Shown here piece after piece: positions 18,324 to 27,482 of a stretch of DNA of 64,000 nt. Each line of letters opens with the position of its first letter. Position 1 is the first letter of the stretch. A program made the position numbers and the translations under genes. The notes under the pieces were generated by a model. It was not told where the DNA came from. It searched no databases and saw only the letters and a list, made by a program, of their open reading frames with translations. The DNA comes from Sphingobacterium hungaricum (GTDB lineage: Bacteria > Bacteroidota > Bacteroidia > Sphingobacteriales > Sphingobacteriaceae): positions 3,271,273-3,335,272 of the forward strand of contig NZ_MU158698.1 of assembly GCF_015210005.1 (NCBI RefSeq), read 5' to 3'.

Positions 18324-18573
18324 ATTCTCGTAGTTTTTTTTGTAAAAATAAAACATTATTGCACTTTAAACTTTGGAAAAAACGACAAAATCAAAATTTT
18401 GAGGGAACTATCTCTGCATATCATTTTACTTCATGGCTTTCCATGCCATATCTTTTGAACACGCAGATCAACTCATCCAGGGTATGACTACATAGTCCCT
18501 AAGAGTACTACAGCCATTGCTGGAAATGTGCTCCAATATCAAGGTTAATCGTTTATTTCTATAGTTTGCTTAG

Positions 18574-18708
18574 CGTCATAATTATGTATGGTTTATTAAA
18601 CTTAATATAGAAAGAATAGATATAGATTCTCGTAAAAGAGTGATTGAAAAAGGAGTTGAATTAGACAAAGATTATTTGATAACCGCTCCTAAAAAGTTCG
18701 AAAATTAA
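18574..18708 (+). pseudogene. C-terminal remnant of an AbiEi-type antitoxin
   Basis: A frame of about 44 codons ends in KRVIEKGVELDKDYLITAPKKFEN, which looks like the tail of an AbiEi-family antitoxin; the stop at 18706 is 4 bp before the ATG of a toxin-like fragment, the spacing of an AbiE operon. An in-frame TAG precedes it and no upstream part of the gene was found, so only the tail survives. The assignment relies mainly on the fragment that follows. Confidence 0.45.
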
Positions 18709-18712
18709 AATA

Positions 18713-18793
18713 ATGAAGATAGACAGTGTTTACTATAAACAAGTACAACTTTTAGAACGAGTACTCCCACACCGACAACCTTACATGAAGTAA
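18713..18793 (+). pseudogene. N-terminal remnant of an AbiEii-type nucleotidyltransferase toxin
   Basis: Only 26 residues remain. MKIDSVYYKQVQLLERVLPH matches the usual start of AbiEii/AbiGii toxins, which continues into a GGTAINLF nucleotidyltransferase motif; here the frame diverges after VLPH and stops. The catalytic region is absent, so this is a dead type IV toxin-antitoxin (abortive infection) locus. Confidence 0.55.
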
Positions 18794-18802
18794 AATCAAA
18801 AA

Positions 18803-18836
18803 CCCGCAAATTGAACGGATTTGTTGGGATTTTTGT
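18803..18836 (+). terminator. Terminator after the AbiE remnant
   Basis: CCCGCAAAT and ATTTGTTGGG form a stem with one bulge, followed by ATTTTTGTTTTTT. It looks like the original operon terminator, kept after an internal deletion of the toxin gene. Confidence 0.5.
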
Positions 18837-19034
18837 TTTTTCCAAATTAATAAACTCCATACAATATCAATCAATATGAGCTATTCGGCGAATGATTTTG
18901 ATACCTTAGTTTTACTCAGAGATTAGCACTTAATCAACTGCATATCAATTTATTGAATACTTTTATTTTGGTACTTTTCGCTCTTGTTTGATTAGTATAC
19001 ATATAAAAATACTTTTTTCAGTAAGTTTGGGAAC

Positions 19035-19042
19035 TAATTTTG
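19035..19042 (+). promoter_or_regulatory. -7 box upstream of the FG-GAP protein gene
   Basis: TAATTTTG matches TAnnTTTG and ends 7 bp before the ATG at 19050, implying a very short leader. A -33 box is not obvious. Confidence 0.35.
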
Positions 19043-19049
19043 TATAAAT

Positions 19050-20159
19050 ATGAAAAAGTTACTCTTACTGAATATTTTAATCCTTACATATTATTGTGGT
19101 TTTTGTCAAAAGATTGATTTCGTGAATGGCGATGGAGCATTATCCATCGGTACGCAATCAAATAGAACAGCATGGGTTACGTTAGCAGACATTGACAATG
19201 ATGGCGACCTTGATGCATTGGTTGCAAATGGGAGGCATTGGGCGGAACAGAGCTATGTCTTTTTTAACGACGGGAGCGGTAATTTTAAATCTGGGCGACC
19301 ATTAGGTAGATTGCTTCAAGCATCGTATTGCATAAAAGCAGGAGATTTGAACGGTGACGGGTATTTGGATATTGTCTTAGTAAACGATAAGACTCCAAAT
19401 AGAATTTATTTCGGGGATTCCACAATGTCATTTGAAAGGTATCACGAATTTGGAAAGGCATCTCCATCGAGGCATGTAGAAATAATTGATATTAACAAAG
19501 ATGGTCATCTTGATTTAGTTGTATCGAATAGGAAAGCTCAAAATGAAATATGGATAAATGACGGGGAAGCTTCATTTACTGAATGTGTTTATTTTGGAGA
19601 TGAAGAATCAGAGACTATACAGACTGTTGTCGTAGACTTTAACATGGATGGATATGTTGATTTGGTTACAGCGGAACGAGGTGGTAAGAATAAAATCTTT
19701 ATAAATAATGGTCAGCAAATTTTTAATAATGTTGAAAGCTTTGGTGATGAAGAAATAGAATGCCGTTCCATAGCTGTTGCCGATATTAACAAAGATGGTT
19801 TTTCGGATGTGATAGTAGGTTATTTAGGTGTTGCAAACCGAATCTATTATGGAGATAAAAACTTGAAATACGATAATTTTGATGAGTTTGGAGATTCGAC
19901 AACAACAAGTTCAATTGCAGTGGGTGATTTGAACCAAGATGGTATTATGGATATCATTGAAGGCAATGTTGAATCTGTAAATCGAGTTTTCATCGGAAAG
20001 GTACATGGCACTTTCGAAATACGAAATCTTCGAGAGGATTTAAAGGACGATACTTATCATGTGGAAATTGGGGATTTAAACAATGATGGCTTGTTAGATA
20101 TTGTTGAAGCTAATTCCGATGCATGGAATCTTTACTATTACACGATTCTTAAAAAATAA
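19050..20159 (+). CDS. Secreted FG-GAP/VCBS-repeat beta-propeller protein
   Basis: This 369-residue protein has a signal peptide (about 1-19, ending CGFCQ) and then roughly seven repeats of about 45 residues with the calcium-loop pattern DxDxDGxxD: DIDNDGDLDALV, DLNGDGYLDIVL, DINKDGHLDLVV, DFNMDGYVDLVT, DINKDGFSDVIV, DLNQDGIMDIIE and DLNNDGLLDIVE. This is the integrin-alpha-like seven-bladed propeller that binds calcium. There is no C-terminal sorting domain or enzymatic domain, so a binding or scaffold role outside the cytoplasm is likely. It stands alone in an accessory stretch between the AbiE remnant and the TPR regulator; the following 266 bp show no gene. Confidence 0.82.
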   Translation: MKKLLLLNILILTYYCGFCQKIDFVNGDGALSIGTQSNRTAWVTLADIDNDGDLDALVANGRHWAEQSYVFFNDGSGNFKSGRPLGRLLQASYCIKAGDLNGDGYLDIVLVNDKTPNRIYFGDSTMSFERYHEFGKASPSRHVEIIDINKDGHLDLVVSNRKAQNEIWINDGEASFTECVYFGDEESETIQTVVVDFNMDGYVDLVTAERGGKNKIFINNGQQIFNNVESFGDEEIECRSIAVADINKDGFSDVIVGYLGVANRIYYGDKNLKYDNFDEFGDSTTTSSIAVGDLNQDGIMDIIEGNVESVNRVFIGKVHGTFEIRNLREDLKDDTYHVEIGDLNNDGLLDIVEANSDAWNLYYYTILKK

Positions 20160-20425
20160 TTGTTTCCTTTTGTTAGTTTAGACCGTTATGTTTGTTGCAA
20201 TCACCGAGCAAACAATATGTGAGCAAAAAGCTGAGCGGTTCTTCAAAAGTATTTTCAACAATTTGATTGATAGTTATTTGCGGAGGTATAAATCTTCTTA
20301 CCACTATTAGATAGTGAAAAGCGTTTCGCTCTAAAAGGAGGAACAGCCATCACCAACTTTCACGTTAATTGTTTTCATAGCGGCAAATTGCATCAAGTTG
20401 TTAAACTAAATGAATAAACAGAAGC

Positions 20426-22228
20426 CTACCTCTCCAAAAAACCCTCCAAATCATCCTCTTTCCCTAAACCAAACTTCTGTTTCAGCCGGTATTTGAACAT
20501 ACGGACACTCTGCGGTTCGACATGCAAAGCCTGTGCAATCTGCTTGGTAGTCATTTTAAGGTAGATATAGGTGCAGTATTTCAGATCAAGGGGGGTTAGT
20601 TTCTGAATTGCTTTTTCGTTTAACCGGTTAAAGAAATCGGGATGTAATTTGTGTATCTGCATTTTGATATCTTCATAATCCGTCTGCAGAAGCATTTCTT
20701 CCTTAATCAGTTTCTGTATATGTTTGGCTTCGCCACTATCTATTTTATCCTGAATCTGTTTAAGCGTGTCATTTTTTCTATCTATGATTAGTGAATTTGC
20801 CAAGGCTTCTTTTTCCAACTGTTGCCGTCTTAAATCCAGCACTTCCTGTTCAGCTTTCAACCTCGCTTGTTCTTCTTTTTCCAATTTAAGTTGCATAGCA
20901 GCCTGCTGTGCCTGATCTTCTTTTTCCTGAGCCAATTGTTTTTCACGCTCTATGGAATATCGTAGTCGGAAGTGATAAGATACGAACATACATAGGAGTC
21001 CGAACAACAGCGCAATAGCAATTCCTCCGTAGAGGTAATTTTTTCGTTTCCTGAAATTTTCACGTTCGGTTAGAAGTTCAAGCTCACGGTCCTTTTTTTC
21101 GGTTTCATACTGCACCTCTAACTTCTGTGCGTTGTAAAGCTGTTGTTCGTTAAACGATTTTATTAATAAATCTTCTGCGCGTTGCTGATAAGTCAATGCC
21201 GACTTAAAATCTTGTTTTCTTAAGGCAATATCAGCTAAATCCTGATTAATGGCATACTCTAACCTAAAATGATTTCCGCTGGAACTCATTATTCTACTAA
21301 GCCCTTGTAAAAGATATTTTTCCGCAAGTCCCAAATCTTCTTTTTGCTTTGCAAATCCACTTTTAATACCAAATATATTACCCCATTTATCAGCAAAAGC
21401 TTCGCTATTATCTAGTTTTTGTTCTGCAAGTTTGAGGTAATCAAATGCTTTCTGCTCTCTATACGGCAATGCTTCAACCGAATGCTCCAAAAAATAATTT
21501 GCCAGGTTAATACATGTAATCACATATGTATTAACACTTATTTTATCCGGTTGCTTTTCCAATAAATTAAAAGACTTATTCAGATAATGATAACTGCTGT
21601 CCAAAAGATTTCGCTCTTTACTTCTTTTGTATCTTGTCAGATACATACTTGAAATACCGTTGTTTACATTCGTTTGTAAATTGATGTTGTTTGCTTCAAT
21701 AGCACAGTAACGAGCCTGATGTATATAGTGTTCCATCTTTTCACTAACGTCCCATTTGCTGTAAGCTCCGTACAGCAAATAGTTTAGGTGGTATTTGGTA
21801 GAAAGATCCTCCTCATTATTTTCCACCTGTTTTAGGCCATAAAGGGCATCTTTTACAACCGCATCCGGCAGATTAAGTGCATTATTCAGGAATGCTCTAG
21901 CCCTATAGGCCACCGCTAAAGATGTTTTTTTCTTCGACTTCTCTGCATTTTCCAAACTTAAGTCAATGAGTTTCTTAGAAAGTAGAAGACTATCCATCGA
22001 AGTATATATACTGCTTTGATAAGCATACAGATAGGCTAAATCAGCAGGCGAACTGGTGGACTCAATGCCGGCATCCAAAATCTTAATAGATTCTTTTTGC
22101 TGGTTTTGCAATTGAAGCCGATCCAGTTCATCCAGAATTTTTTGCGTATCGGAATGAATGTGCTGGGCACTAAGCTCTACACATGCTAGAAAAGCAACTA
22201 TTAAACAAAAAACATATCTAAACCTCAT
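20426..22228 (-). CDS. TPR-containing membrane regulator with C-terminal LuxR-like HTH
   Basis: This 600-residue protein starts with a signal sequence (about 1-21), has an extracytoplasmic alpha-helical TPR region (about 25-390), one transmembrane helix (YLYGGIAIALLFGLLCMFVS, about 398-420), a long charged coiled coil (about 425-500, rich in EKEEQARLKAEQE) and a C-terminal HTH: KLTPLDLKYCTYIYLKMTTK and IAQALHVEPQSVRMFKYRLK. Bacteroidota use this architecture as one-component envelope-to-DNA regulators. It is divergent from the five-gene cluster at 22464-26466, with 235 bp between starts, and is the obvious candidate to control that cluster. The ligand or signal is unknown. Confidence 0.8.
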   Translation of the reverse strand: MRFRYVFCLIVAFLACVELSAQHIHSDTQKILDELDRLQLQNQQKESIKILDAGIESTSSPADLAYLYAYQSSIYTSMDSLLLSKKLIDLSLENAEKSKKKTSLAVAYRARAFLNNALNLPDAVVKDALYGLKQVENNEEDLSTKYHLNYLLYGAYSKWDVSEKMEHYIHQARYCAIEANNINLQTNVNNGISSMYLTRYKRSKERNLLDSSYHYLNKSFNLLEKQPDKISVNTYVITCINLANYFLEHSVEALPYREQKAFDYLKLAEQKLDNSEAFADKWGNIFGIKSGFAKQKEDLGLAEKYLLQGLSRIMSSSGNHFRLEYAINQDLADIALRKQDFKSALTYQQRAEDLLIKSFNEQQLYNAQKLEVQYETEKKDRELELLTERENFRKRKNYLYGGIAIALLFGLLCMFVSYHFRLRYSIEREKQLAQEKEDQAQQAAMQLKLEKEEQARLKAEQEVLDLRRQQLEKEALANSLIIDRKNDTLKQIQDKIDSGEAKHIQKLIKEEMLLQTDYEDIKMQIHKLHPDFFNRLNEKAIQKLTPLDLKYCTYIYLKMTTKQIAQALHVEPQSVRMFKYRLKQKFGLGKEDDLEGFLER

Positions 22229-22463
22229 ACAATTTCTATATACATACTCCTACAAAGTAATAAAAAAAACGAAAGACATTCGAACGAGATACCGTTAAAC
22301 TTCTTGATGACTTTATTTTCAATTTATTGAAAATTAGCTAATTAAAACACACGTAGATACTTTGTATATACATTTTAAAAAGTTGTAGATGGTTTGTTCG
22401 GTTAACCAGATCATTAATTCTTAAGAATCTTCCGATTTTTGTTTAAGATTAAATTAAAAAATT

Positions 22464-22772
22464 ATGACACCGAAAGTACAATCTATTTTAAGGTATCTTG
22501 GCATTTTGTTGCTTATTTCTTTTTTTGTAGGAAAAGACCAACGAAAGGACCTCAGCAAATATCATTTAAAACAAGGTTTGGGGCTATTCATCACTGCTAT
22601 TGTTTTTAACCTTTGTGCAGGAATACTAGTACCGATCGTGCCATCACTTACATTTGCCATACATATCATTGTTTTTCTGATAATGATGGCGTTGGGTGCA
22701 ATACCAGCAGTCAACGAGGTTAAAAAGCCAGTGCCGGTAATCGGAAAGTTATTTGAAGATAAATTTAATTGA
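22464..22772 (+). CDS. Small DUF4870/Tic20-like membrane protein
   Basis: This 102-residue protein has three hydrophobic segments and the typical pattern of DUF4870-type proteins: a first helix, then KYHLKQGLGLFITAIVFNL, then a final helix ending in AVNEVKKPVPVIGKLFEDKF. The biochemical role of this family is not established. It is the first gene of a cluster, with 19 bp to the next start. The divergent TPR regulator lies upstream. Confidence 0.75.
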   Translation: MTPKVQSILRYLGILLLISFFVGKDQRKDLSKYHLKQGLGLFITAIVFNLCAGILVPIVPSLTFAIHIIVFLIMMALGAIPAVNEVKKPVPVIGKLFEDKFN

Positions 22773-22791
22773 TAACTAAGTGATTATAGAT

Positions 22792-23859
22792 ATGAAAAGA
22801 TTTTTTTTCTTAGTACCGATGTTACTGACGTTTTTCATTTCTTGCTACAAAGATGATGAACATCATACAGAGGAAGATCCGCTATCGGTTTATGTATATG
22901 CGGCCGGGACGCGCATGCATCAAGATAGGCTTCAGGCTCTCTACTTGAAAAACAAACTGGTAATAGAACTTCCGTATACAGCAGGAGTGGCTACTGTTGC
23001 CAATGACATTCAGGTTTCAGGTGATGATGTTTATGTAGCAGGTTCTGCATTGGAAAAAGAAGGAACTTCGTACAGATACACGAACGCACTACTGTGGAAA
23101 AACGGCCAAGCTCAGGTGCTGAACGCACCTCCTTCAAAAAGTGTTAGTGCAAATGCACTTTTCATTTCTGGAAATGATGTTTATGTAGCAGGTTTTTACG
23201 TGCCAGAATCCGTGAATGCAACAAGCAGGGCTATCGTATGGAAAAATGGAGTGATGATGAATATTGGGAGCACTTCTATCCACACCCGCTTGGAAGACAT
23301 ATTTGTTTCCGGTAGCGCAATTTACGTAGTGGGTCACGAGAATACGCAGGGAGGTATCGTGTCAAAATACTGGAAAAACGGAGTACCGACCGTGCTTTCA
23401 GAAAGCTCATCAACGACTTATGCAAAAAGTATCCATGTAGATGGAACAGACGTTTATGTGGTGGGTTACGCAGATGCGCTCGGTGATCGTAGCTTGAAGT
23501 TGTGGAAGAACGGTGTGCCTACCAACCTGATATCGGGAACATCTGTAATACGAGGTCTAAACGTTAGTGTTAGCAATGGCAACGTCTATGCCACAGGCTA
23601 TGAACAAGTAGGAAGTAAATATGCGCCCAGGGTTTTCAAGAACAATGAGCCACTTCCTATCCAGCACTCAAACAGCGGACATTCCTATGCTTTCTCCTCA
23701 CAGGTTGTGGACGGCAAGGTGTATGTGCTGGGACAGGAAGATCAGAATGGTGCAATGACATACCTAGTTTGGGAAGATGGAAAGGAAATCAAATACCTCA
23801 CAAATACTTCCCAGCCAATGGAATTACACTCCATGTACGTTGTACCTAAGAATTTATAA
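22792..23859 (+). CDS. Lipoprotein with repeated WKNG propeller-like motifs
   Basis: This 355-residue lipoprotein has a lipobox ending at Cys18 (FFISC) and an acidic spacer (YKDDEHHTEEDP), a surface-export-like start in Bacteroidota. The rest consists of about six repeats of 45-50 residues, each with a D/N-V-Y-V-A/V-G strand and a WKNG turn (LLWKNGQAQVL, IVWKNGVMMNI, KYWKNGVPTVL, KLWKNGVPTNL), which suggests a beta propeller. The ATG at 22792 is chosen over 22780 because it begins the signal directly. No enzyme motif was seen. It is second in the unrecognised five-gene cluster; a binding or sensor role is only a guess. Confidence 0.75.
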   Translation: MKRFFFLVPMLLTFFISCYKDDEHHTEEDPLSVYVYAAGTRMHQDRLQALYLKNKLVIELPYTAGVATVANDIQVSGDDVYVAGSALEKEGTSYRYTNALLWKNGQAQVLNAPPSKSVSANALFISGNDVYVAGFYVPESVNATSRAIVWKNGVMMNIGSTSIHTRLEDIFVSGSAIYVVGHENTQGGIVSKYWKNGVPTVLSESSSTTYAKSIHVDGTDVYVVGYADALGDRSLKLWKNGVPTNLISGTSVIRGLNVSVSNGNVYATGYEQVGSKYAPRVFKNNEPLPIQHSNSGHSYAFSSQVVDGKVYVLGQEDQNGAMTYLVWEDGKEIKYLTNTSQPMELHSMYVVPKNL

Positions 23860-23934
23860 AATGATGCAATTGGACAGCAAATTAACTACGAATCATGATA
23901 TGATTTATCACATACTAAATTAAAAAAATATTAG

Positions 23935-25212
23935 ATGCGTAATCTGCTCTATATAATAGTGTGTTGTTTTTTGTCAACGCTGGTGGTTGGACAGACCAAT
24001 CCTAACAAGAATCAGTTTGTTGTCAAAAAAGAACGCGTCATTGATTATGAAAGGATTTTTTCCGATAAAGAGATACAGCAGTTAGACAGTATTGTAAATG
24101 ACCTCTGGCAGAAAGGAATTGCCGAAATAGCCATCATAACTATTGATGAACGCCATACCGACAAAGACCATTTTGATCAATATGTATTTAATAATTTGAC
24201 AGGATATGCCCCAGGGGAATACGGAAAAAACAATGGGATAGTTATCGCGATTTCCAAACAATTCCGCCTAATGCGTATAGAAAATGGCTACGGTATAGAG
24301 AAAATCATGAGCGATGAAGCTACAAAAAAAATCATTGAAAAATATTTTATACCGAAATTTAAGGATGACAACTATTTTGAAGGAACAAGGAGCGGTCTAG
24401 ATGCCATTGTCAGTCATGTAGAAAAGAAAGTGCAGCAATACAACTATACGGATGCATCGTCTATTTTCCTTCCTTCGCTGTTTCAAAAGATCAGGACATT
24501 TGTGCTAGAAAACGGAACACCGCAGACTTTCCGAAATCTCGATAATGATAATCCCTCATACAATTTCACATCACTTGATGTATTCCTCGGTCCAGCAAGG
24601 AAACAAGCTTTTATCTTGAAAGACTTTTTGGAAACCGATTACTATGAAATGACCATCCGAAAAAGTGATGGCAAAGATTATCAGTTTATCTATTTTGGTG
24701 AGCATGTACCTGAGCAGACATTTATAAAAAAGAATATGCACGCATATCGGGTGTATTGGCTTGACCCCGGAGATCAGTTGATTCCTCAGGATGTATGGCC
24801 TTTGCTCTATCAGATGGAGGATGAAATGACTCAGCATTCAGCAAGTTCCAATCCTAAAAAGTTCACTGATTACAGTTGGAAACTTAAGCAGGAATTCTAT
24901 CCAATGGAGCGCAAATATAAGAACATTGACCGTAATGACACCATAGCGTTTTTTCAAGACCATGTTTTTATCAAAGGAGAAAAGAAAGGCGCATTTGACA
25001 TCAACGAAAATAAAAGAGTGTTGTCCATCAAGATGGATGACGGACAACATCCTTCATTTGCGATTTTTAAAATGGAAGACCGCTATTATTATCGTTATCA
25101 TTTCAATAAGACTGAACAGAAACTCTATTTGGTTCCGTTGGATGAAAAAGAAGGTAATGATCTTATTTCAGTAGAGGGATGCACACTTGTATTTGAAATT
25201 TTAGAACAATAA
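23935..25212 (+). CDS. Secreted TPM-domain (YgcG-like) protein with an unknown C-terminal half
   Basis: This 425-residue protein has a signal peptide (about 1-20, ending VVGQT), then a TPM domain at about residues 35-170: ERIFSDKEIQQLDSIVNDLW, IAIITID-like strand, GKNNGIVIAISKQFRLMRIE and GYGIEKIMSDEATKKI. TPM domains occur in acid-phosphatase-like and photosystem-repair proteins. Here there is no C-terminal membrane anchor; instead residues 180-425 form an unrecognised beta-rich domain. It follows the lipoprotein by 75 bp, and the next gene starts 11 bp later, suggesting one transcript. The activity is unknown. Confidence 0.75.
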   Translation: MRNLLYIIVCCFLSTLVVGQTNPNKNQFVVKKERVIDYERIFSDKEIQQLDSIVNDLWQKGIAEIAIITIDERHTDKDHFDQYVFNNLTGYAPGEYGKNNGIVIAISKQFRLMRIENGYGIEKIMSDEATKKIIEKYFIPKFKDDNYFEGTRSGLDAIVSHVEKKVQQYNYTDASSIFLPSLFQKIRTFVLENGTPQTFRNLDNDNPSYNFTSLDVFLGPARKQAFILKDFLETDYYEMTIRKSDGKDYQFIYFGEHVPEQTFIKKNMHAYRVYWLDPGDQLIPQDVWPLLYQMEDEMTQHSASSNPKKFTDYSWKLKQEFYPMERKYKNIDRNDTIAFFQDHVFIKGEKKGAFDINENKRVLSIKMDDGQHPSFAIFKMEDRYYYRYHFNKTEQKLYLVPLDEKEGNDLISVEGCTLVFEILEQ

Positions 25213-25223
25213 AAAGAAGAAAT

Positions 25224-25910
25224 ATGTTTTTTGTAATCAATAAAATAGAACATGCAGTCCATAGTAACGATGGTCTGCATAATCCTAAAAATCCATCCAA
25301 CCCAATGGTATTGGGTATCTACCGTACACAGTCAAAAACGGCACTTTTTACCGTATATTCCAAAAAAGCCTATGGTGAATTCTGGGATGAAGTGACGCAA
25401 AAGAAAATTCCAAGAAGATTCTGGATACCGGAAATGAAAGCATTTGCGAGTCAAAAGGCTGCTGAAGCACCTCAGCCTCCTTTTATCTTTAAGCTGACCG
25501 TTGTAGGATGGATTTTCGTAGCATTGATGATCGCTACGATGGGATTGATCGTTTATCAGGAAGTAAAGCCGCCAGTACCTAAGTCTGCAATCTACACAGC
25601 TATGGAAAAAGCTCCAGTGGTCGGCGATATTTTCTTTGGGCATTATGAAAAGTATAAAGAAAAAAGAACGCCCATTGGCGCCGAGATAGGTTTTGGTTGG
25701 TTCAAAATTGTAAAAGTGGAGGGATCAGATTTTTATCTTTCCAAAAGCATGGAGATGAGCAAAACCAGCAAACCTAAAGAACAACTGAACAGCAGCGATT
25801 ACGAAACAGAAACCTTACCCGCATTGCAATTGTCGGAACAAACCGGGTATAATATCCGCTTTAAATCTGCCGATGGATTGACGGAAGTATATATATCAGA
25901 GAAGAAGTAA
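25224..25910 (+). CDS. Single-pass membrane protein of unknown function
   Basis: This 228-residue protein has an N-terminal soluble part of about 95 residues, one transmembrane helix (about 96-115, KLTVVGWIFVALMIATMGLIV) and a C-terminal domain of about 110 residues on the other side. No signal peptide and no known motif were seen. It starts 11 bp after the TPM gene stop and ends 1 bp before the next start, so it belongs to the same operon. Its topology suggests that it links cytoplasm and envelope parts of the system. Confidence 0.65.
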   Translation: MFFVINKIEHAVHSNDGLHNPKNPSNPMVLGIYRTQSKTALFTVYSKKAYGEFWDEVTQKKIPRRFWIPEMKAFASQKAAEAPQPPFIFKLTVVGWIFVALMIATMGLIVYQEVKPPVPKSAIYTAMEKAPVVGDIFFGHYEKYKEKRTPIGAEIGFGWFKIVKVEGSDFYLSKSMEMSKTSKPKEQLNSSDYETETLPALQLSEQTGYNIRFKSADGLTEVYISEKK

Positions 25911-25911
25911 G

Positions 25912-26466
25912 ATGTCTGCGAAAAAAACAATGGGTATCATTGCTTTAATTATTATAGGTTGTATCGTGCTTTTAGGTTTTATAATTTTCGCAACGGTGAA
26001 GACAAAATCTACCAACATCAACAGATACGAACCTTTTAAAGAATGGGTGGGAAAAACCGTAGCTCTGAACAAGGAAACAGTCTTATTTAAGGATAAGGTA
26101 GAAATTCACCATAACAGCAGCTATCCTTACTTGCTACTGGATAGCAACCATCCGAAATGGCAATATATAGAAGAACAAAAAGAGATTGGCGATTTATTGG
26201 AGATAACCAGATTTCCGGCAGGAACGAGGTTGAAGTTTGACAAAGCCATTCAATATACCAATGGCGTATCCGGTTTTTCTTATCCCTCAATATTCGGAAC
26301 GATAACAGCTAATGGAAAAGAATACAAGACAGGTTACCAGTGGGGAGAAATGGATATGGGAAAAAGATTTGACATGGTAGAAAAGTGCTGGCAATTTCAT
26401 CAGGCACCGTGGCAAAAAGAAAAGGACACGGCTTTTTATGCATTGCCAACGGCCAGATTTTGGTAA
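25912..26466 (+). CDS. Membrane-anchored protein of unknown function
   Basis: This 184-residue protein has one N-terminal transmembrane helix (about 8-30, GIIALIIIGCIVLLGFIIFA) and a soluble extracytoplasmic domain with Trp- and Tyr-rich strands (GYQWGEMDMGKRFDMVEKCWQ). It is the last gene of the cluster, starting one base after its neighbour's stop. I recognise no family. Confidence 0.62.
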   Translation: MSAKKTMGIIALIIIGCIVLLGFIIFATVKTKSTNINRYEPFKEWVGKTVALNKETVLFKDKVEIHHNSSYPYLLLDSNHPKWQYIEEQKEIGDLLEITRFPAGTRLKFDKAIQYTNGVSGFSYPSIFGTITANGKEYKTGYQWGEMDMGKRFDMVEKCWQFHQAPWQKEKDTAFYALPTARFW

Positions 26467-26771
26467 TATTAAAAAAGCATAAAAAAATCATCACATTTTA
26501 ACAATTATTCTCATAGATACTATAAGTATATACTTTTTTGCACTTGCTTCTATGATTGGCATTGAAAGCAGTAGTATAATGAGCGAAAAAGCAACTATCA
26601 CGATTATTCCTTCGAAAAAAAACTTTTAAGTTCATCAGGAAGACCTTTTTGCTGTCATCATGAACAGAGATGACAGCCTCGTTGCAGCACACGGAATGCA
26701 GCAGATAGCAGCATTCATCAAGACTAAAGAAAAGAAAAATCATAATGGTTTGACTGTTGATGAAATCGTGT
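26467..26771. other. Gene-free junction with scrambled coding fragments
   Basis: No intact gene is present between the five-gene cluster and the truncated CD-NTase. On the minus strand an out-of-frame stretch from about 26842 to 26750 (DRYTDLLNRIQLLVATAEHD) resembles the C-terminal helix of CD-NTases. On the plus strand a frame from about 26630 to 26805 (NRDDSLVAAHGMQQIAAF) also looks protein-like, but has no good start. Only one of the two can be real coding sequence. Confidence 0.4.
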
Positions 26772-27482
26772 TCAGCAGTAGCAACCAACAGTTGAATACG
26801 GTTTAAAAGGTCGGTATATCGATCCAGATGTGTGGACCTCACCCCTTAGCTCATCTGACCACCCCTTCAAATAGCGAACGATCCTTCGCAACTGTGCATC
26901 CTCCTTACGTATATCTGACTGCCATTGCTTATATTCACTGAACATCCTTCTTTCATAAAGAAATGCTTTTTGAAAACCAGATGCAACTTTCTCCTCAAAC
27001 CACGCTATGAATTCAACGGGATTGCTCAACGGCCAGTCCTTGGATAAATGCGCTAAATTTGGATTCGTAGGTGAATCCGCATAGTAGATTGGAAGATCAA
27101 TGTGGAATTTCTCTTTGTCGTAACGTACCCGCACACACGTATCTTTGTCCGTCACATCCGCGTAGCTTTCATCCTCACCGACCGCGAACAAGATTGCATC
27201 ATGAAATTCCTTCGCATCAGGCCTGTCCTCCTTGGATTTATCCCCAAGAAAATAAACCCCGTAATCCAAATCATAATCATCATCCTTTGGTGTGATGATC
27301 GTATCCATCACGTACGATCCCTGACTATGGAATTCCAAAGTTTCGTCAAAAATTAATTCGTTAAATTTCCGCTCAATCTTTTTTCGTAAACTATTGCGTA
27401 CAGCGCGTAAAATGGTTCTTCGCTCCTCGCTTAATTTAATCGCACTGTTGTAAAGTGAAAATAGTTCGTTACAGTTTGCCAT
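26772..27482 (-). pseudogene. CD-NTase (cGAS/DncV-like nucleotidyltransferase) of a CBASS system, C-terminally truncated
   Basis: CD-NTases make cyclic oligonucleotides on phage infection. From the ATG at 27482 (MANCNELFSLYNSAIKLSEE, the usual start), the frame has 236 residues. The active site is visible: G55-S56 then D71-L-D73 with GVYF after it, and the third Asp in KFHIDLPIYY (D129). The frame follows the family through LRRIVRYLKGWSDELRGE, then turns into unrelated residues and stops; roughly 60-100 C-terminal residues are missing. A possible tail fragment lies out of frame just downstream, consistent with an internal deletion. The start overlaps the patatin stop (ATGGCAAACTGTAA), an operon arrangement. 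The catalytic core is present, but the missing helical half makes activity doubtful. Confidence 0.75.

Noticed and set aside
26579..26805. Plus-strand frames MSEKATITIIPS and NRDDSLVAAHGMQQIAAF
   Set aside because: Broken by a stop between them, overlapping the CD-NTase end and a competing minus-strand fragment; not strong enough to call a gene.
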